A stretch of DNA of 64,000 nucleotides from Rugosibacter sp. (GCA_004322535.1 SCUZ01000083.1:58074-122073); one strand, 5' to 3'. Positions 47,600 to 58,028 are shown, counted from the first letter of the stretch. The notes: generated by a model not told the origin, from the sequence alone. Made by a program: numbers and translations.

Positions 47600-50391
47600 G
47601 ATGCGAGTTCCGTTTTTTCCTGCATCGTGCTTTCCCATTGCGCCTTCCGCTCGGCAACGCGCAACAAGGGGCTGACGTCACAATACGCGAGATCTTTTTC
47701 ATTCTCGAACACCACCGCCGCGCAGCCGTGGCGTATTTCCAGCGCCAGCTCGGTCAATCGCTCCGCCCAGCGCTCACGCACTGCGGGCCAATTCGGAAAG
47801 TCGGCCTCGGCATAGCGCCGCCGCTGGGCGTCCAGCGGCAGCACATCGGGCAACAGCCCGGCCTCTTCTGCCACGCCGGAAAACCCCGCCTCATCCATCA
47901 CCACGCGCGCCAGCACCACGGCCGCCACCGCCCGATCAGGAAAAGCCAGCGCAGCGTAAACAGGCAGCTGCAACTCGGCCATGCGCGGTTGCGCCCAGCT
48001 ATCCGCCTTGGCACTGTGTCCGCTTTTGTAATCGATAATCACCAAGCGGCCATCAGTCAACTCATCAATACGATCAACCACCACACGCACCGGCAGGCCT
48101 TCAATATTCAAGTCATGCCGCGCCTCACAGGCAAACACCCGAAACGGCGCGCGCTGCGCTTCAACCACTAACCAGCGCGCCAGCACGCGTTGCAAATGCG
48201 CCACTTCCAGCTGCGCCAGGCGCGTTGGCAAGGGCTCAATGGCACGCTGCAGAAATTTTTCCAGCGCGTGATTCACCGCCTGTTGAATGCATGCTTCACA
48301 CTCTGGCACTGACATCTGCAACAAATCAGCCTGGCTGCGCCCGCGCCAGAAATGCTCCAGGGCCAAATGCAACAACGCGCCGCGAGCTTTTGCATCCAGC
48401 CCGAAAGTCGGCGCTGGCAAGACGGCGGCACCCAGTCGATAACGGTAAAAACCCCACGCGGGGCACAACGCTTGCGCCTGCAACAAGGCCGTGCCACCGC
48501 GAATCGCTTCGTTTGCCGTGACATCCGGCGCACGCGCATCTTCAAACTGCTCCATCGCGGCATTTTCCGGCGAAGGCGAAATGGCGCACTCCAAATTCTG
48601 CTGAAAATCCTGTCGATGGTGCATCATCTCGGCCAACAACGGACTGGGCTGGAGTTGTTTCTCGCCTTCCCTCCCGGCCCAGGAGAACACCACCGTCGGC
48701 GCGCTCTTCAGCCACAGCGCTTGCATGGTTTGCGCCTGCAGAGTCAGACTGTCGGCACGTGCAGCGGGCACCCCGGCACGGCGTTGCAATTCAGCCGACA
48801 GCAAGGGGTTCGGGTGCGGTGCCGGGGGCCACACGCCCTCATTCATGCCCAGGAGCCACAGACCATCCACGGGTCCGGCCACAGCATCCGCCAGCGTGCA
48901 CACCTCAACGCGCGCCGGGCGCTCACGCGGGGTGTGAAACTGCACATCACGACACTGGCGCTGCACCTGGCGCAACGCCTCGCTTGCCGTCACCGTGCCC
49001 AGCATCGCATCCAGTTGCGCCAAAGCCGCCAAAACTTCTCGCAATGCCTCGCACGCGGCACGCTCGGCAGGCCACATCGCGCGCTGCCCCGGCCAGCCCA
49101 GCGCAATCAACAAGGCATCAAAACGCTCGCCCCACACGCTGGGCAACTGGCGACGCAACTGCGCAAAATCGCGGCTGGCATCCAACAAAACCGTTGTATG
49201 CGCCTTGAGCTGCGGCGCAGAATCATTCACTAAACATCGCACCAGCGCACGCTGCCAGCGTTCCAGCGACACATCGGATGGCAATAGCTTACGCAAAGCC
49301 ACTTCTGCTTGCGCTCGCACATCGGCTTCCGCAACGTCAGCCGACCAGCCCGGACCGCACAACAAAGCGCCAACCCCTGCCAGCGCCATGCGCTGCGGAT
49401 GCACTGCCAGTTGCAACAACCGCAAACCCATATCCACCAGCGATTCTGCCGCCAGAGGCGTGCCGGTCGCAAACGCATAATCGCGCTCGTCTGCTGCCGA
49501 TGCCATATCTACCGCACCTACGGATTCCGCATGCAAAGCTTCTTCAAGGGCGCGGGCCAGCAGATGCCTTTGGGCAGGCAAATCGGCTACCGCAATCCGC
49601 ACGCGGGCCCGTTCATTTTGCGCCATCATCCCTCGCGCCCAATGCGCTGCAGCCTGGCATTCCGCCTCGGCATCCACACATTCACCCGCACGGATTTGCG
49701 TCTCGTCTGCAGTGCCTCCCATGTAACTGAAATCCACCTGAAACAACACCACACCGCGCGCAGCAAGCGCCGCAAAAAGACGTGCGTGCAGTGGGTCAGG
49801 CACAATGAAGCCAGCGACACCCACTTGCGCGGGCAAACCTGCCAGCCCCCGCTCAATACAAGCGATGCGCCACATCAGCGCAGCATCTGCCGTGTGCCAG
49901 TTACCCGGCTCACAGATTTTTTCCGCCTGCTTGCGCCAGCGCAAAAAAGCCCGATATTCTTCCGTTTGCAACGCTTCAGGCACCGTGATACGCCAAGCCA
50001 GGCGCACACTTTCTGCTTCAGCCGCGGCCAGCGCCATGCCGTCTCGATCAAATAAATCAGCCACTTCGTCTGTGCCTGGCAACGCGTCTAAATCATTAGC
50101 TACCGCTTGCTCCCACACACTGCGCTCTTGCGGCCAGGTAAGAAACCGCCCCGGCAACGCCGATGGCGAAATCTCCCCACGCAACAACGCCGCCGAGGTC
50201 AGATGATCCAGCCATTGCGCAGGCGTAGCACTCAGCAGCGCATGCCACGCCGCCGCCCCCGCACGCATCTGCGCCACCCCATGCGCCCGGCGCAAATCCG
50301 CCGCCAGCCGCGCCGTGGAACACAGCACGACAACGTCGGGGCTAGCGGGTAAATCACCGAGAAGGATGACGGGTAAATCAGTCGGCATCAT
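47596..50391 (-). CDS. AddB-like nuclease (TIGR03623 family)
   Basis: 931 residues. N-terminal inactive helicase-like part (about 20-700; stretch LWLLGMNEGVWPPAPHPNPLL is the family hallmark) and C-terminal PD-(D/E)xK nuclease (about 755-850; VVVDRID...LVIIDYKSGHSAK and QLPVYAAL). Partner of the helicase downstream. Contains one antisense repeat copy encoding AAVLPAPTFG. Confidence 0.85.
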   Translation of the reverse strand: MMPTDLPVILLGDLPASPDVVVLCSTARLAADLRRAHGVAQMRAGAAAWHALLSATPAQWLDHLTSAALLRGEISPSALPGRFLTWPQERSVWEQAVANDLDALPGTDEVADLFDRDGMALAAAEAESVRLAWRITVPEALQTEEYRAFLRWRKQAEKICEPGNWHTADAALMWRIACIERGLAGLPAQVGVAGFIVPDPLHARLFAALAARGVVLFQVDFSYMGGTADETQIRAGECVDAEAECQAAAHWARGMMAQNERARVRIAVADLPAQRHLLARALEEALHAESVGAVDMASAADERDYAFATGTPLAAESLVDMGLRLLQLAVHPQRMALAGVGALLCGPGWSADVAEADVRAQAEVALRKLLPSDVSLERWQRALVRCLVNDSAPQLKAHTTVLLDASRDFAQLRRQLPSVWGERFDALLIALGWPGQRAMWPAERAACEALREVLAALAQLDAMLGTVTASEALRQVQRQCRDVQFHTPRERPARVEVCTLADAVAGPVDGLWLLGMNEGVWPPAPHPNPLLSAELQRRAGVPAARADSLTLQAQTMQALWLKSAPTVVFSWAGREGEKQLQPSPLLAEMMHHRQDFQQNLECAISPSPENAAMEQFEDARAPDVTANEAIRGGTALLQAQALCPAWGFYRYRLGAAVLPAPTFGLDAKARGALLHLALEHFWRGRSQADLLQMSVPECEACIQQAVNHALEKFLQRAIEPLPTRLAQLEVAHLQRVLARWLVVEAQRAPFRVFACEARHDLNIEGLPVRVVVDRIDELTDGRLVIIDYKSGHSAKADSWAQPRMAELQLPVYAALAFPDRAVAAVVLARVVMDEAGFSGVAEEAGLLPDVLPLDAQRRRYAEADFPNWPAVRERWAERLTELALEIRHGCAAVVFENEKDLAYCDVSPLLRVAERKAQWESTMQEKTELAS
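48403..48427 (+). repeat. Dispersed repeat, copy J (inside addB-like gene)
   Basis: GAAAGTCGGCGCTGG then CAAGACGGCG. Antisense to the gene, frame intact. Hairpin CGCTG-GCAAGA-CGGCG keeps pairing with one G-T wobble. Confidence 0.75.
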
Positions 50392-50443
50392 GTGTTAACG
50401 AAAGATGCACAGCGACACAATAGAAAACCTGGGTGTGTGCCCA

Positions 50444-51808
50444 TTAGGTGTTGCTATTTTCGTTATTCAGCAGCAACTCAATTGCCTGCACCGCGCGGGG
50501 TTGTGCTTCGATGGGAACCAGATCGCGGATTTCTTTGTCTTCGCCCGTCACCTTGAGTTCTTGAAATTTGCGCGCGGTAACTAGCACGCGCGATTCGAGC
50601 GTGGCAACAGATTTGTTGTAGGCTGAAACAGCATCGTTCAGATTCTTGCCGACGCCCGCCCAGTGCTCGCCCAGCACGGCAATGCGCTCATATAACTCGC
50701 GCCCCAGTGCGCTGATGCGTTCGGCATTATCATTGAGCGCCTGCTGCGTCCAGCCGTAGGCCACCGCACGCAACAGGGCGATCAGCGTAGTCGGCGTGGC
50801 GAGAATCACGCGCGCATCAACACCCGCTTCAATCAATGAGGGGTCGGCTTCGAGCGCTGCGGAATAGAACATTTCACCGGGCAAGAACAGGACGACGAAA
50901 TCCGGCGTCGGCTGGAACTGTTCCCAATACGCCTTGCGGCCAAGCTTGACGAGATGGTCGCGCACCTGCCGCGCATGGTCGGCAAGCTTGCGTTTTTTTT
51001 CATTTTCGTCGGTCGCCTCGAGCGCTTCAAGGTAGGCGGCGAGCGGTGCCTTGGCATCAACAACGATATTCTTGCCTCCGGGCAGTTTGATGATGAGGTC
51101 AGGACGCAGGCGGCCTTCTTCGGTGTTGGTGCTTTCCTGCTCGAGAAAATCGCAGTGATCGAGCATGCCGGCCATTTCCACCACGCGCTTTAATTGCAGC
51201 TCGCCCCAGCGGCCGCGCGTTTGCGGTGCGCGCAGGGCTTTGACCAGATTGCCGGTCTCGGCGCGCAGTGCACCTTGCACTTCGGACATCTGGCGCACTT
51301 GCTCGGTGAGCGTGGCGTAAGCGTCGATACGCTGCTTTTCGATATTGCCGATCTGCAGCTCGAATTTTTCCAGCGTCGCCTTGACGGGCACCACCATTTC
51401 AGCAATGGTTTGCTGGCGCTTGTCCAGATCGGTTTTCGAGGCGGTCAATGCGGCAGTTTGCTGCGCTTCCAGCGCAGCGCGGGCGAGCTCAAGGAAGGAC
51501 TGATTGTTCTTGGCCAGCGCATCCGCTGAAATCACCTTGAAAGCGTCGCTAAAACTGTCGCGCGCGGCTTCCAGCGTTGCTTGCCGCTCGGCAAACAAGG
51601 TCCGCTCGGCTTGTAGCGCAGTTTCCAGTTCGGCACGCCGTATCGCCAGCGCCGACTTTTCGTCACGCAATAAAGAAAGCTCAGCCTCACGCGCCGCCAG
51701 TTGCACTTTTATTTCGCGCACGCGCATGAGCAGCAGAAAAGCCAGCAACCCGCCGCCGAGCAAAAACCCGAAGACGAATACAACGAGATTGCCTATCAGG
51801 TTATTCAT
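50444..51808 (-). CDS. rmuC: DNA recombination protein RmuC
   Basis: About 454 residues. N-terminal membrane segment (residues ~5-27, VVFVFGFLLGGGLLAFLLL), long coiled coil to about 180, then the conserved RmuC domain with RGRWGELQLKRVVEMAGM and DAKAPLAAYLEA. Limits DNA inversions at repeats. The ATG at 51808 overlaps the S4 gene by 8 bp; a GTG three codons earlier is possible. Contains a sense repeat copy. Confidence 0.92.
   Translation of the reverse strand: MNNLIGNLVVFVFGFLLGGGLLAFLLLMRVREIKVQLAAREAELSLLRDEKSALAIRRAELETALQAERTLFAERQATLEAARDSFSDAFKVISADALAKNNQSFLELARAALEAQQTAALTASKTDLDKRQQTIAEMVVPVKATLEKFELQIGNIEKQRIDAYATLTEQVRQMSEVQGALRAETGNLVKALRAPQTRGRWGELQLKRVVEMAGMLDHCDFLEQESTNTEEGRLRPDLIIKLPGGKNIVVDAKAPLAAYLEALEATDENEKKRKLADHARQVRDHLVKLGRKAYWEQFQPTPDFVVLFLPGEMFYSAALEADPSLIEAGVDARVILATPTTLIALLRAVAYGWTQQALNDNAERISALGRELYERIAVLGEHWAGVGKNLNDAVSAYNKSVATLESRVLVTARKFQELKVTGEDKEIRDLVPIEAQPRAVQAIELLLNNENSNT
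51636..51661 (-). repeat. Dispersed repeat, copy K (inside rmuC)
   Basis: Minus strand GAAAAGTCGGCGCTGG then CGATACGGCG. It encodes EKSALAIRR within the coiled coil, a different frame from copies A and F. Confidence 0.85.
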
Positions 51809-52193
51809 TAAAGCCACGGATCAATCGCCCGGCTTTTTTTGTGGGCCGTCCGCGCAACGTCGCGCCAGGCGTCGGTGCCATTTGCTTCATTTCGCGCTGC
51901 TGGGCGCGATGCACCACGCTTTCGGGCGTTTCAGCATAGAGCAGGCGTGCTTCAGGCGCAGAGCGGCGCTGCGCATGAGTACCACGCACGCATACTACCC
52001 AAAGCGTGTCGCTCAACTGCATTTCCACCAGATCGCCACATTTGACCTCACGCGAGGGCTTCACCGGCTGACCATTGAGCTTGATGCGCCCACCCTCGAT
52101 TGCCTCGGTAGCCAAACGGCGCGTTTTAAAAAACCGCGCGGCCCACAACCATTTATCGATGCGTTGCCGCGAAAGGTCAGCGTCTTCAGTCAT
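51801..52193 (-). CDS. hslR: S4-domain RNA-binding protein, Hsp15-like
   Basis: 130 residues. N-terminal S4 domain (RIDKWLWAARFFKTRRLATEAI, about 10-65) and a basic tail (RGRPTKKAGRLIRG). Hsp15 binds 50S subunits carrying nascent chains after heat stress. Its start overlaps the nitroreductase stop by 4 bp. Confidence 0.88.
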   Translation of the reverse strand: MTEDADLSRQRIDKWLWAARFFKTRRLATEAIEGGRIKLNGQPVKPSREVKCGDLVEMQLSDTLWVVCVRGTHAQRRSAPEARLLYAETPESVVHRAQQREMKQMAPTPGATLRGRPTKKAGRLIRGFNE

Positions 52194-52906
52194 GAAAGAT
52201 CATGAAAATACACGAATTCCTCCAGCGCCGCGCGCCCGGTCACCAGCGTATTGACAATAGCGGAAGGATCGGCATAGCCCAATGCCATGCCGCACACCAG
52301 CTGCTCGTGCTCACCCAGATTGAGTAGCGAGCCGATGATGCGGTGGTAGTCAATCCACGCAGCTTGCGGGCAGGTGTCCAGCCCGCGCGCACGAGCGGCC
52401 AACATGACGTTCTGCAAGAACATGCCGAAATCAAGCCAGCTGCCCATGGCCAGGCGGCGATCAATCACGAACATCAATACAACGGGCGCATCAAACAACG
52501 TATAGTTTTTGCGGTGTTGCGCGCGAGTTTTTTCGGTTTCACCTTTGCCAATGCCCAATAAGCCATAAAGATCCCAGCCCACTTTGCGCCGCCGCGCGAG
52601 ATACGGATCAAAAAATTCCTTGGCGTAGTAGTCATACTCAGGCTTATGGCTGGTGTCGCCGGCATCAAACGCCTGGCAGACTTCATCGACCAGCCGGTTG
52701 CGCATCTGGCCGGTTAACACATGCACATGCCAGGGTTGCGTGTTGGTGCCCGATGGCGCGCGTGCAGCAGCCTGCAACAGATCGGCAATCATCTCGCGTG
52801 GCACAGTAGTAGGCAAAAAGGCGCGGATCGATTTTCTTCCCATCATTACGGAATCCACTGCGGCTTTTACAGCAGCGGCATCCATTGCATTTTTCTCGAT
52901 CATCAT
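52190..52906 (-). CDS. Nitroreductase family protein
   Basis: FMN-dependent oxidoreductase of 238 residues. N-terminal RKSIRAFLPTTVPREMI and ARAPSGTNTQPWHVHVLTG bind FMN. C-terminal CGMALGYADPSA is typical. It may act on nitroaromatics or quinones. It sits between acs and hslR without an obvious functional link. Confidence 0.9.
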   Translation of the reverse strand: MMIEKNAMDAAAVKAAVDSVMMGRKSIRAFLPTTVPREMIADLLQAAARAPSGTNTQPWHVHVLTGQMRNRLVDEVCQAFDAGDTSHKPEYDYYAKEFFDPYLARRRKVGWDLYGLLGIGKGETEKTRAQHRKNYTLFDAPVVLMFVIDRRLAMGSWLDFGMFLQNVMLAARARGLDTCPQAAWIDYHRIIGSLLNLGEHEQLVCGMALGYADPSAIVNTLVTGRAALEEFVYFHDLS

Positions 52907-52957
52907 TTGTTGCTTCTCTTGAAATAAAAGATTGCCAGCATGGGCAACACGGGAACT

Positions 52958-54937
52958 TTACGATGCTTCTTTCAACTGCTCCAAAATCTGCGGGTTTTCC
53001 AGCGTCGACACGTCTTGCGTGATGGCCTCGCCTTTCGCCAGGCTACGCAGCAGGCGCCGCATGATTTTTCCGGATCGTGTTTTAGGCAGGTTGTCGCCAA
53101 AGCGAATTTCTTTCGGCTTGGCAATCGGGCCAATTTCCTTAGCCACCCAATTGCGCAGATCATTGGCGATTTTTTTCGTATCTTCTGCGCTGGGTCGCGC
53201 TTGCTTGAGCACGACAAAAGCGCAAATCGTTTCGCCCGTCACATCGTCGGGACGACCGACCACCGCAGCCTCAGCTACTAATGGATTGGATACCAGCGCT
53301 GACTCGATTTCCATCGTGCCCATGCGATGTCCGGAGACATTAAGCACATCGTCAATGCGTCCCGTGATCGTGAAATAGCCGGTTTCCGCGTCCCGCATCG
53401 CACCGTCGCCTGCAAGATACAGCTTGCCTTGAAAATCCTGCGGGAAATAGGATTTCTTGAACCGCTCCGGATCGCCCCAGATCGTGCGGATCATCGAAGG
53501 CCAAGGCTTGGTCACCACCAGAATACCGCCCTTGCCCCACTCCAGTTCGTGGCCAGCCTCATCCACAATCGCCACCTGGATGCCGGGGAAAGGCAAGGTG
53601 CAAGAGCCGGGTACCAAGGGCGTTGCGCCTGGCAAGGGGGTAATCATGTGGCCACCGGTTTCGGTTTGCCAGAAGGTGTCCACAATCGGGCAGCGGCTAC
53701 CGCCAATATTCTGGTAATACCATTCCCACGCCGCCGGATTGATCGGCTCGCCAACCGAACCCAACAGACGCAGTGACGATAAATCATACTTTGAGGGATG
53801 CACGGCGGGGGTGGTTTCAGCGGCCTTGATCAGCGAACGAATCGCCGTCGGTGCAGTGTAAAAAACGCTTACCTTGTGATCCTGAATCATCCGCCAGAAG
53901 CGCCCCGCATCCGGGTACACGGGCACGCCTTCAAAAACGATTTGCGTACCGCCACACGCCAATGGACCATAGGCAATATAGGTATGGCCAGTGACCCAGC
54001 CGATGTCGGCAGTACACCAGAACACATCGTCGGGCTTCAAGTCAAAAGTCCACTTCGTGGTCACAATGGCGTGCAGCAAATAGCCGCCAGAACTATGTTG
54101 GACACCTTTTGGCTGGCCGGTGGAACCCGAGGTATATAACAGGAACAGCGGGTGCTCGGCTTCAACCCACTCCGGCTCGCAGATGTCTGGTTGGCCGGCG
54201 ATGGCGTCATCCCACAGCACGTCGCGTCCGGCGGTCATGGCGCATGCCCCGCCGGTGCGGCGATACACAATGACAGAACGAATGGATTCACAGCCACCTA
54301 AAGCGAGGGCTTCATCCACTGCAGGTTTTAACGGAATTGTTTTGCCTCCGCGGTACTGCTCATCGGCCGTGATCACCGCCACGGCGCCGGCATCCACGAT
54401 CCGCTCCTGCACACTCTTGGCCGAAAAACCGCCAAACACCACCGAGTGAATTGCCCCGATGCGTGCACAGGCTTGCATGGCGACAATCCCTTCGACTGAC
54501 ATCGGCATGTAGATCAGCACGCGGTCGCCTTTTTTGATGCCGCGCGCTTTTAACCCATTGGCGAATTGCGCCACACCACGCAACAACTCCTGATAAGTCA
54601 CCCGTGTAACCCGGCCATCATCCGCTTCAAAAATCAGCGCCACTTTGTCGCCCAGGCCAGCGGCCACATGACGATCCAGACAGTTGTAGGAAACATTCAA
54701 CTTGCCATCAGCAAACCATTGGTAAAACGGCGCATTGGATTCATCCAGCACCTGCGTGAATGGCTTTTGCCAACTCACATGATCGACAGCCAGGCGCGCC
54801 CAATAGCCGGCGTAATCCTGTTCGGCCTCGCGGCACAAAGCCTGATAAGCCGCCATGCCGGAAATGGTGGCTTGGCTCACCACGTCGGGTGACGGTGGAT
54901 AAATGTGCGCGCTATGGCTTGTTACGTCTGCGGACAT
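52958..54937 (-). CDS. acs: Acetyl-CoA synthetase
   Basis: 659 residues of the AMP-forming acyl-CoA synthetase family. P-loop [14 protein letters not shown] (about 265), [18 protein letters not shown], and the C-terminal regulatory lysine in [20 protein letters not shown] lies before the start. It assimilates acetate, which fits growth on aromatic compounds that yield acetyl-CoA, but this is inference. Confidence 0.94.
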   Translation of the reverse strand: MSADVTSHSAHIYPPSPDVVSQATISGMAAYQALCREAEQDYAGYWARLAVDHVSWQKPFTQVLDESNAPFYQWFADGKLNVSYNCLDRHVAAGLGDKVALIFEADDGRVTRVTYQELLRGVAQFANGLKARGIKKGDRVLIYMPMSVEGIVAMQACARIGAIHSVVFGGFSAKSVQERIVDAGAVAVITADEQYRGGKTIPLKPAVDEALALGGCESIRSVIVYRRTGGACAMTAGRDVLWDDAIAGQPDICEPEWVEAEHPLFLLYTSGSTGQPKGVQHSSGGYLLHAIVTTKWTFDLKPDDVFWCTADIGWVTGHTYIAYGPLACGGTQIVFEGVPVYPDAGRFWRMIQDHKVSVFYTAPTAIRSLIKAAETTPAVHPSKYDLSSLRLLGSVGEPINPAAWEWYYQNIGGSRCPIVDTFWQTETGGHMITPLPGATPLVPGSCTLPFPGIQVAIVDEAGHELEWGKGGILVVTKPWPSMIRTIWGDPERFKKSYFPQDFQGKLYLAGDGAMRDAETGYFTITGRIDDVLNVSGHRMGTMEIESALVSNPLVAEAAVVGRPDDVTGETICAFVVLKQARPSAEDTKKIANDLRNWVAKEIGPIAKPKEIRFGDNLPKTRSGKIMRRLLRSLAKGEAITQDVSTLENPQILEQLKEAS

Positions 54938-55131
54938 GTGCTGCTCCTCTTGGTCATTGGTTAATGATGATGCATCGCTGATGCGCTATTCTAGCGTCAC
55001 CCACCCGGAGATGCAGCATGGTGCGGGATGCGCTGCAATCAGAAATGTACGCAGCTTTATCACCTGATTCTGAAGAACAGTAATCCTCTGCGATAATATC
55101 GCCTCCCCTGGACAACACACCTGCCAAACCC

Positions 55132-55656
55132 ATGAACCGCATCATCAATCCCCTGGAAAAACTCATCTTTGCAAGCCGTTGGCTGCAAGCCCCCCTCTAC
55201 CTTGGTTTAATTGTGGCGCAAGGCGTGTATGTGTATCAGTTCATGCATGAGCTGGCGCTTTTGATCTCCCAGGTCGGTAACCTCACCGAAGCACAAGTCA
55301 TGCTCATTGTTCTGGGGCTCATTGACGTGGTGATGATCGCCAACCTGCTGATCATGGTCATCATCGGCGGTTATGAAACCTTTGTCTCCCGGCTTGATCT
55401 CGAAGACAATCCCGACCAGCCGGAATGGCTCTCGCACGTCAATGCCGGTGTACTCAAGGTCAAACTGGCTACTGCGCTGATCGGCATTTCATCCATTCAC
55501 CTGCTGAAAACCTTCATCAATGCAGAACATCTGGCTGACCGGGTCATCCTCTGGCAGGTGGCGATTCATTTGTCGTTCCTGATCTCGGCCCTGGCCATTG
55601 CCTGGACTGACCGCATCATGACGACGACTTTGCAGACGAGCAAAAGCCCACATTAA
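55132..55656 (+). CDS. UPF0114 (YqhA-family) membrane protein
   Basis: 174 residues with three to four transmembrane segments. Family features: N-terminal EKLIFASRWLQAPLYLGLI, MVIIGGYETFVSRL and LKVKLATALIGISSIHLLKTF. Function unknown. Divergent from acs across 194 bp in which I see no hairpin or gene, and 22 bp before the fumarase gene. Confidence 0.9.
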   Translation: MNRIINPLEKLIFASRWLQAPLYLGLIVAQGVYVYQFMHELALLISQVGNLTEAQVMLIVLGLIDVVMIANLLIMVIIGGYETFVSRLDLEDNPDQPEWLSHVNAGVLKVKLATALIGISSIHLLKTFINAEHLADRVILWQVAIHLSFLISALAIAWTDRIMTTTLQTSKSPH

Positions 55657-55678
55657 TTTATTAATCTTCGAGATATCC

Positions 55679-57211
55679 ATGAATCCCATTCGCCAGGACG
55701 ACTTTATCCAGTCCATCGCCGACGCTTTTCAGTTCATCAGCTATTACCACCCGCTCGATTTTATCCAGGCGCTGGGCGAAGCTTATGAGCGCGAAGAATC
55801 GCCCGCCGCGAAAGACGCCATTGCACAGATTCTGACCAACAGTCGCATGGCCGCTGAAGGCCACCGCCCGATCTGCCAGGACACCGGCATTGCGGTGGTG
55901 TTTCTTAAAGTCGGCATGAATGTGCGCTGGGATGCCACGCTTTCGCTGCAAGAGATGGTCGATGAAGGCGTGCGCCGCGCTTATCTGGACGTCAATAATC
56001 CGTTGCGCGCCTCGGTGCTCGCCGACCCGGCTGGCGCACGTAAGAGCACCAAGGACAACACGCCTGCCGTGGTGCATTGTGAAATCGTGCCGGGCGACCA
56101 TGTGGAATTGATTTGTGCGGCCAAAGGCGGTGGTTCCGAAGCGAAAACCAAATTTGCAATGTTGAACCCGTCAGATGATCTGGTCGAGTGGATACTCAAA
56201 ACCGTGCCCACCATGGGCGCCGGCTGGTGTCCGCCAGGAATCCTGGGCATCGGCATTGGCGGCACGCCAGAAAAAGCCATGCTGCTGGCTAAAGAATCCA
56301 TCATGGCACCGTGCAATATCCACGAGCTTAAAAACCGCGCCGCCAGTGGCGAAAAATTGCTGCGCACCGAAGAACTGCGTTTGGAAATTTATGCAAAAGT
56401 GAATGCGCTGGGCATTGGCGCACAAGGCTTGGGCGGGCTCACCACGGTGCTCGATGTGAAAATTCTGGATTACCCAACGCATGCTGCCAACCTGCCAGTA
56501 GCGCTGATTCCCAACTGTGCCGCGACGCGCCACATTCACTTTCATCTGGATGGCTCCGGCCCCGCCAAATTAGAACCTCCCGAACTAGCCGATTGGCCCG
56601 CAGTGACCTGGACGCCGGATACGAAATCGGCTACCAGCGTGAATCTGGATACGCTCACGCGCGAACAAGTTGCCGCCTGGAAACCGGGGCAAAAACTGCT
56701 CCTCAACGGCAAGATACTCACCGGGCGGGATGCCGCGCACAAGCGCATCGCAGATATGCTGGCCAAAGGCGAAAAGCTCCCCGTTGACTTCACCAACCGC
56801 GTCATCTACTACGTCGGCCCGGTGGATCCCGTGCGCGATGAAGTCGTCGGTCCGGCAGGCCCAACCACGGCGACACGCATGGATAAATTCACGCGCATGA
56901 TGCTGGAACAAACCGGCCTCATTTCCATGATCGGCAAATCCGAGCGCGGCCCGGTGGCGATTGAAGCCATCAAGGACAACAAATCCGCTTACCTGATGGC
57001 CGTGGGCGGCGCAGCTTATTTAGTAGCCAAAGCAATCAAATCGGCCAAGGTTGTGGGATTTGCCGATCTGGGCATGGAAGCGATTTACGAATTCGATGTG
57101 AAAGACATGCCGGTAACTGTCGCCGTTGATTCCGCTGGCATTTCGGTACACACCACCGGCCCGCGCGAATGGCAAGCGAAGATCGGCAAGATTCCTGTCA
57201 CTGTCGTTTAG
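55679..57211 (+). CDS. Fumarate hydratase, class I (Fe-S)
   Basis: 510 residues, the length of FumA/FumB. Cluster cysteines occur in RPICQDTGIA, CHIGGTPEKA-like context (GWCPPGILGIGIGGTPEKA) and PNCAATRHIHFHL. C-terminal beta domain begins near GKILTGRDAAHKR, with VGPAGPTTATRMD. Catalyses fumarate to malate in the TCA cycle. Confidence 0.94.
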   Translation: MNPIRQDDFIQSIADAFQFISYYHPLDFIQALGEAYEREESPAAKDAIAQILTNSRMAAEGHRPICQDTGIAVVFLKVGMNVRWDATLSLQEMVDEGVRRAYLDVNNPLRASVLADPAGARKSTKDNTPAVVHCEIVPGDHVELICAAKGGGSEAKTKFAMLNPSDDLVEWILKTVPTMGAGWCPPGILGIGIGGTPEKAMLLAKESIMAPCNIHELKNRAASGEKLLRTEELRLEIYAKVNALGIGAQGLGGLTTVLDVKILDYPTHAANLPVALIPNCAATRHIHFHLDGSGPAKLEPPELADWPAVTWTPDTKSATSVNLDTLTREQVAAWKPGQKLLLNGKILTGRDAAHKRIADMLAKGEKLPVDFTNRVIYYVGPVDPVRDEVVGPAGPTTATRMDKFTRMMLEQTGLISMIGKSERGPVAIEAIKDNKSAYLMAVGGAAYLVAKAIKSAKVVGFADLGMEAIYEFDVKDMPVTVAVDSAGISVHTTGPREWQAKIGKIPVTVV

Positions 57212-57224
57212 CAATGATGATGCT

Positions 57225-57251
57225 CGCCGTACCGCCAGCGCCGACTTTTAA
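57225..57251 (-). repeat. Dispersed repeat, copy L (fumarase-murI intergenic)
   Basis: Minus strand TTAAAAGTCGGCGCTGG then CGGTACGGCG. It starts 14 bp after the fumarase stop and ends 16 bp before murI. Confidence 0.85.
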
Positions 57252-57266
57252 ACCACCGTTTAAATA

Positions 57267-58028
57267 ATGATAGGTGTCTTCGATTCCGGCCTCGGCGGCC
57301 TTTCAGTTCTGGCCGCATTGGTCGACGCTCTGCCGCACGCTGACTTTATTTACTTTGCCGACACGGCTCATGTGCCCTATGGCAACAAAAACGATGCGCA
57401 GATCCAGACACGCGTGCTGACCATCGGCAGCCATCTGGTAGAAGTCGGTTGCAAGCTGCTTGTTGTGGCCTGTAACACGGCCACGGCCACAGCAGTTGAA
57501 GCGCTACGCCAAGCACATCCGGGTATTCCGGTGGTAGGTGTCGAGCCCGGGATCAAACCTGCTGCGCAAACTTCCGTCAGCCGCCGCATTGCCGTGTTGA
57601 CGACCGAAGCCACCGCAAAAAGCGCGCGACTGGCACACCTGATTCGCATACACGCAGCGGATGTTGAAGTCTTTATCGAGCCCTGCCCAGGATGGGCCAC
57701 GAAGGTTGAACAACTTAATCTGGACGACCCAACACTGATCAACGATGTGCGCCAACGCGTACAGCCGCTGCTGGATCAAGGCGTTGATCGCCTGGTGCTC
57801 GGCTGCACGCATTACAGCTTTCTTGCACCCCATCTGCGCGCTCTGGCGGGTACGCACGCCACGCTGGTTGACGTAGCCGAAGCGGTTGCCCGCCAGACTC
57901 GACGCCTTGCCGGATCACTCGCCCAAGGGCACGGAAAACTTCTACTGGAGGCTTCAGCTCACCCGGAAAAACTGCATGCTGCGCTGGATCGACTGCATCT
58001 TTCCCGCCTTGCTACGCGTGCAGTCTAA
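57267..58028 (+). CDS. murI: Glutamate racemase
   Basis: Makes D-glutamate for peptidoglycan. 253 residues. First catalytic cysteine in VVACNTATATAVE (about 73), second in LGCTHYSFLAP (about 180), with IGVFDSGLGGLSVL and FADTAHVPYG at the N-terminus. Converges on relA with a 4-bp overlap of the stop codons. Confidence 0.94.
   Translation: MIGVFDSGLGGLSVLAALVDALPHADFIYFADTAHVPYGNKNDAQIQTRVLTIGSHLVEVGCKLLVVACNTATATAVEALRQAHPGIPVVGVEPGIKPAAQTSVSRRIAVLTTEATAKSARLAHLIRIHAADVEVFIEPCPGWATKVEQLNLDDPTLINDVRQRVQPLLDQGVDRLVLGCTHYSFLAPHLRALAGTHATLVDVAEAVARQTRRLAGSLAQGHGKLLLEASAHPEKLHAALDRLHLSRLATRAV

Noticed and set aside
47795-47820. GAAAGTCGGCC...CATAGCGCCG as another repeat copy in addB
   Set aside because: Only the first nine bases fit; the rest is too diverged to count.
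48352-49233. 293-aa plus-strand ORF opposite the addB-like gene
   Set aside because: Arg/His-rich shadow translation of a GC-rich gene, with no family features.
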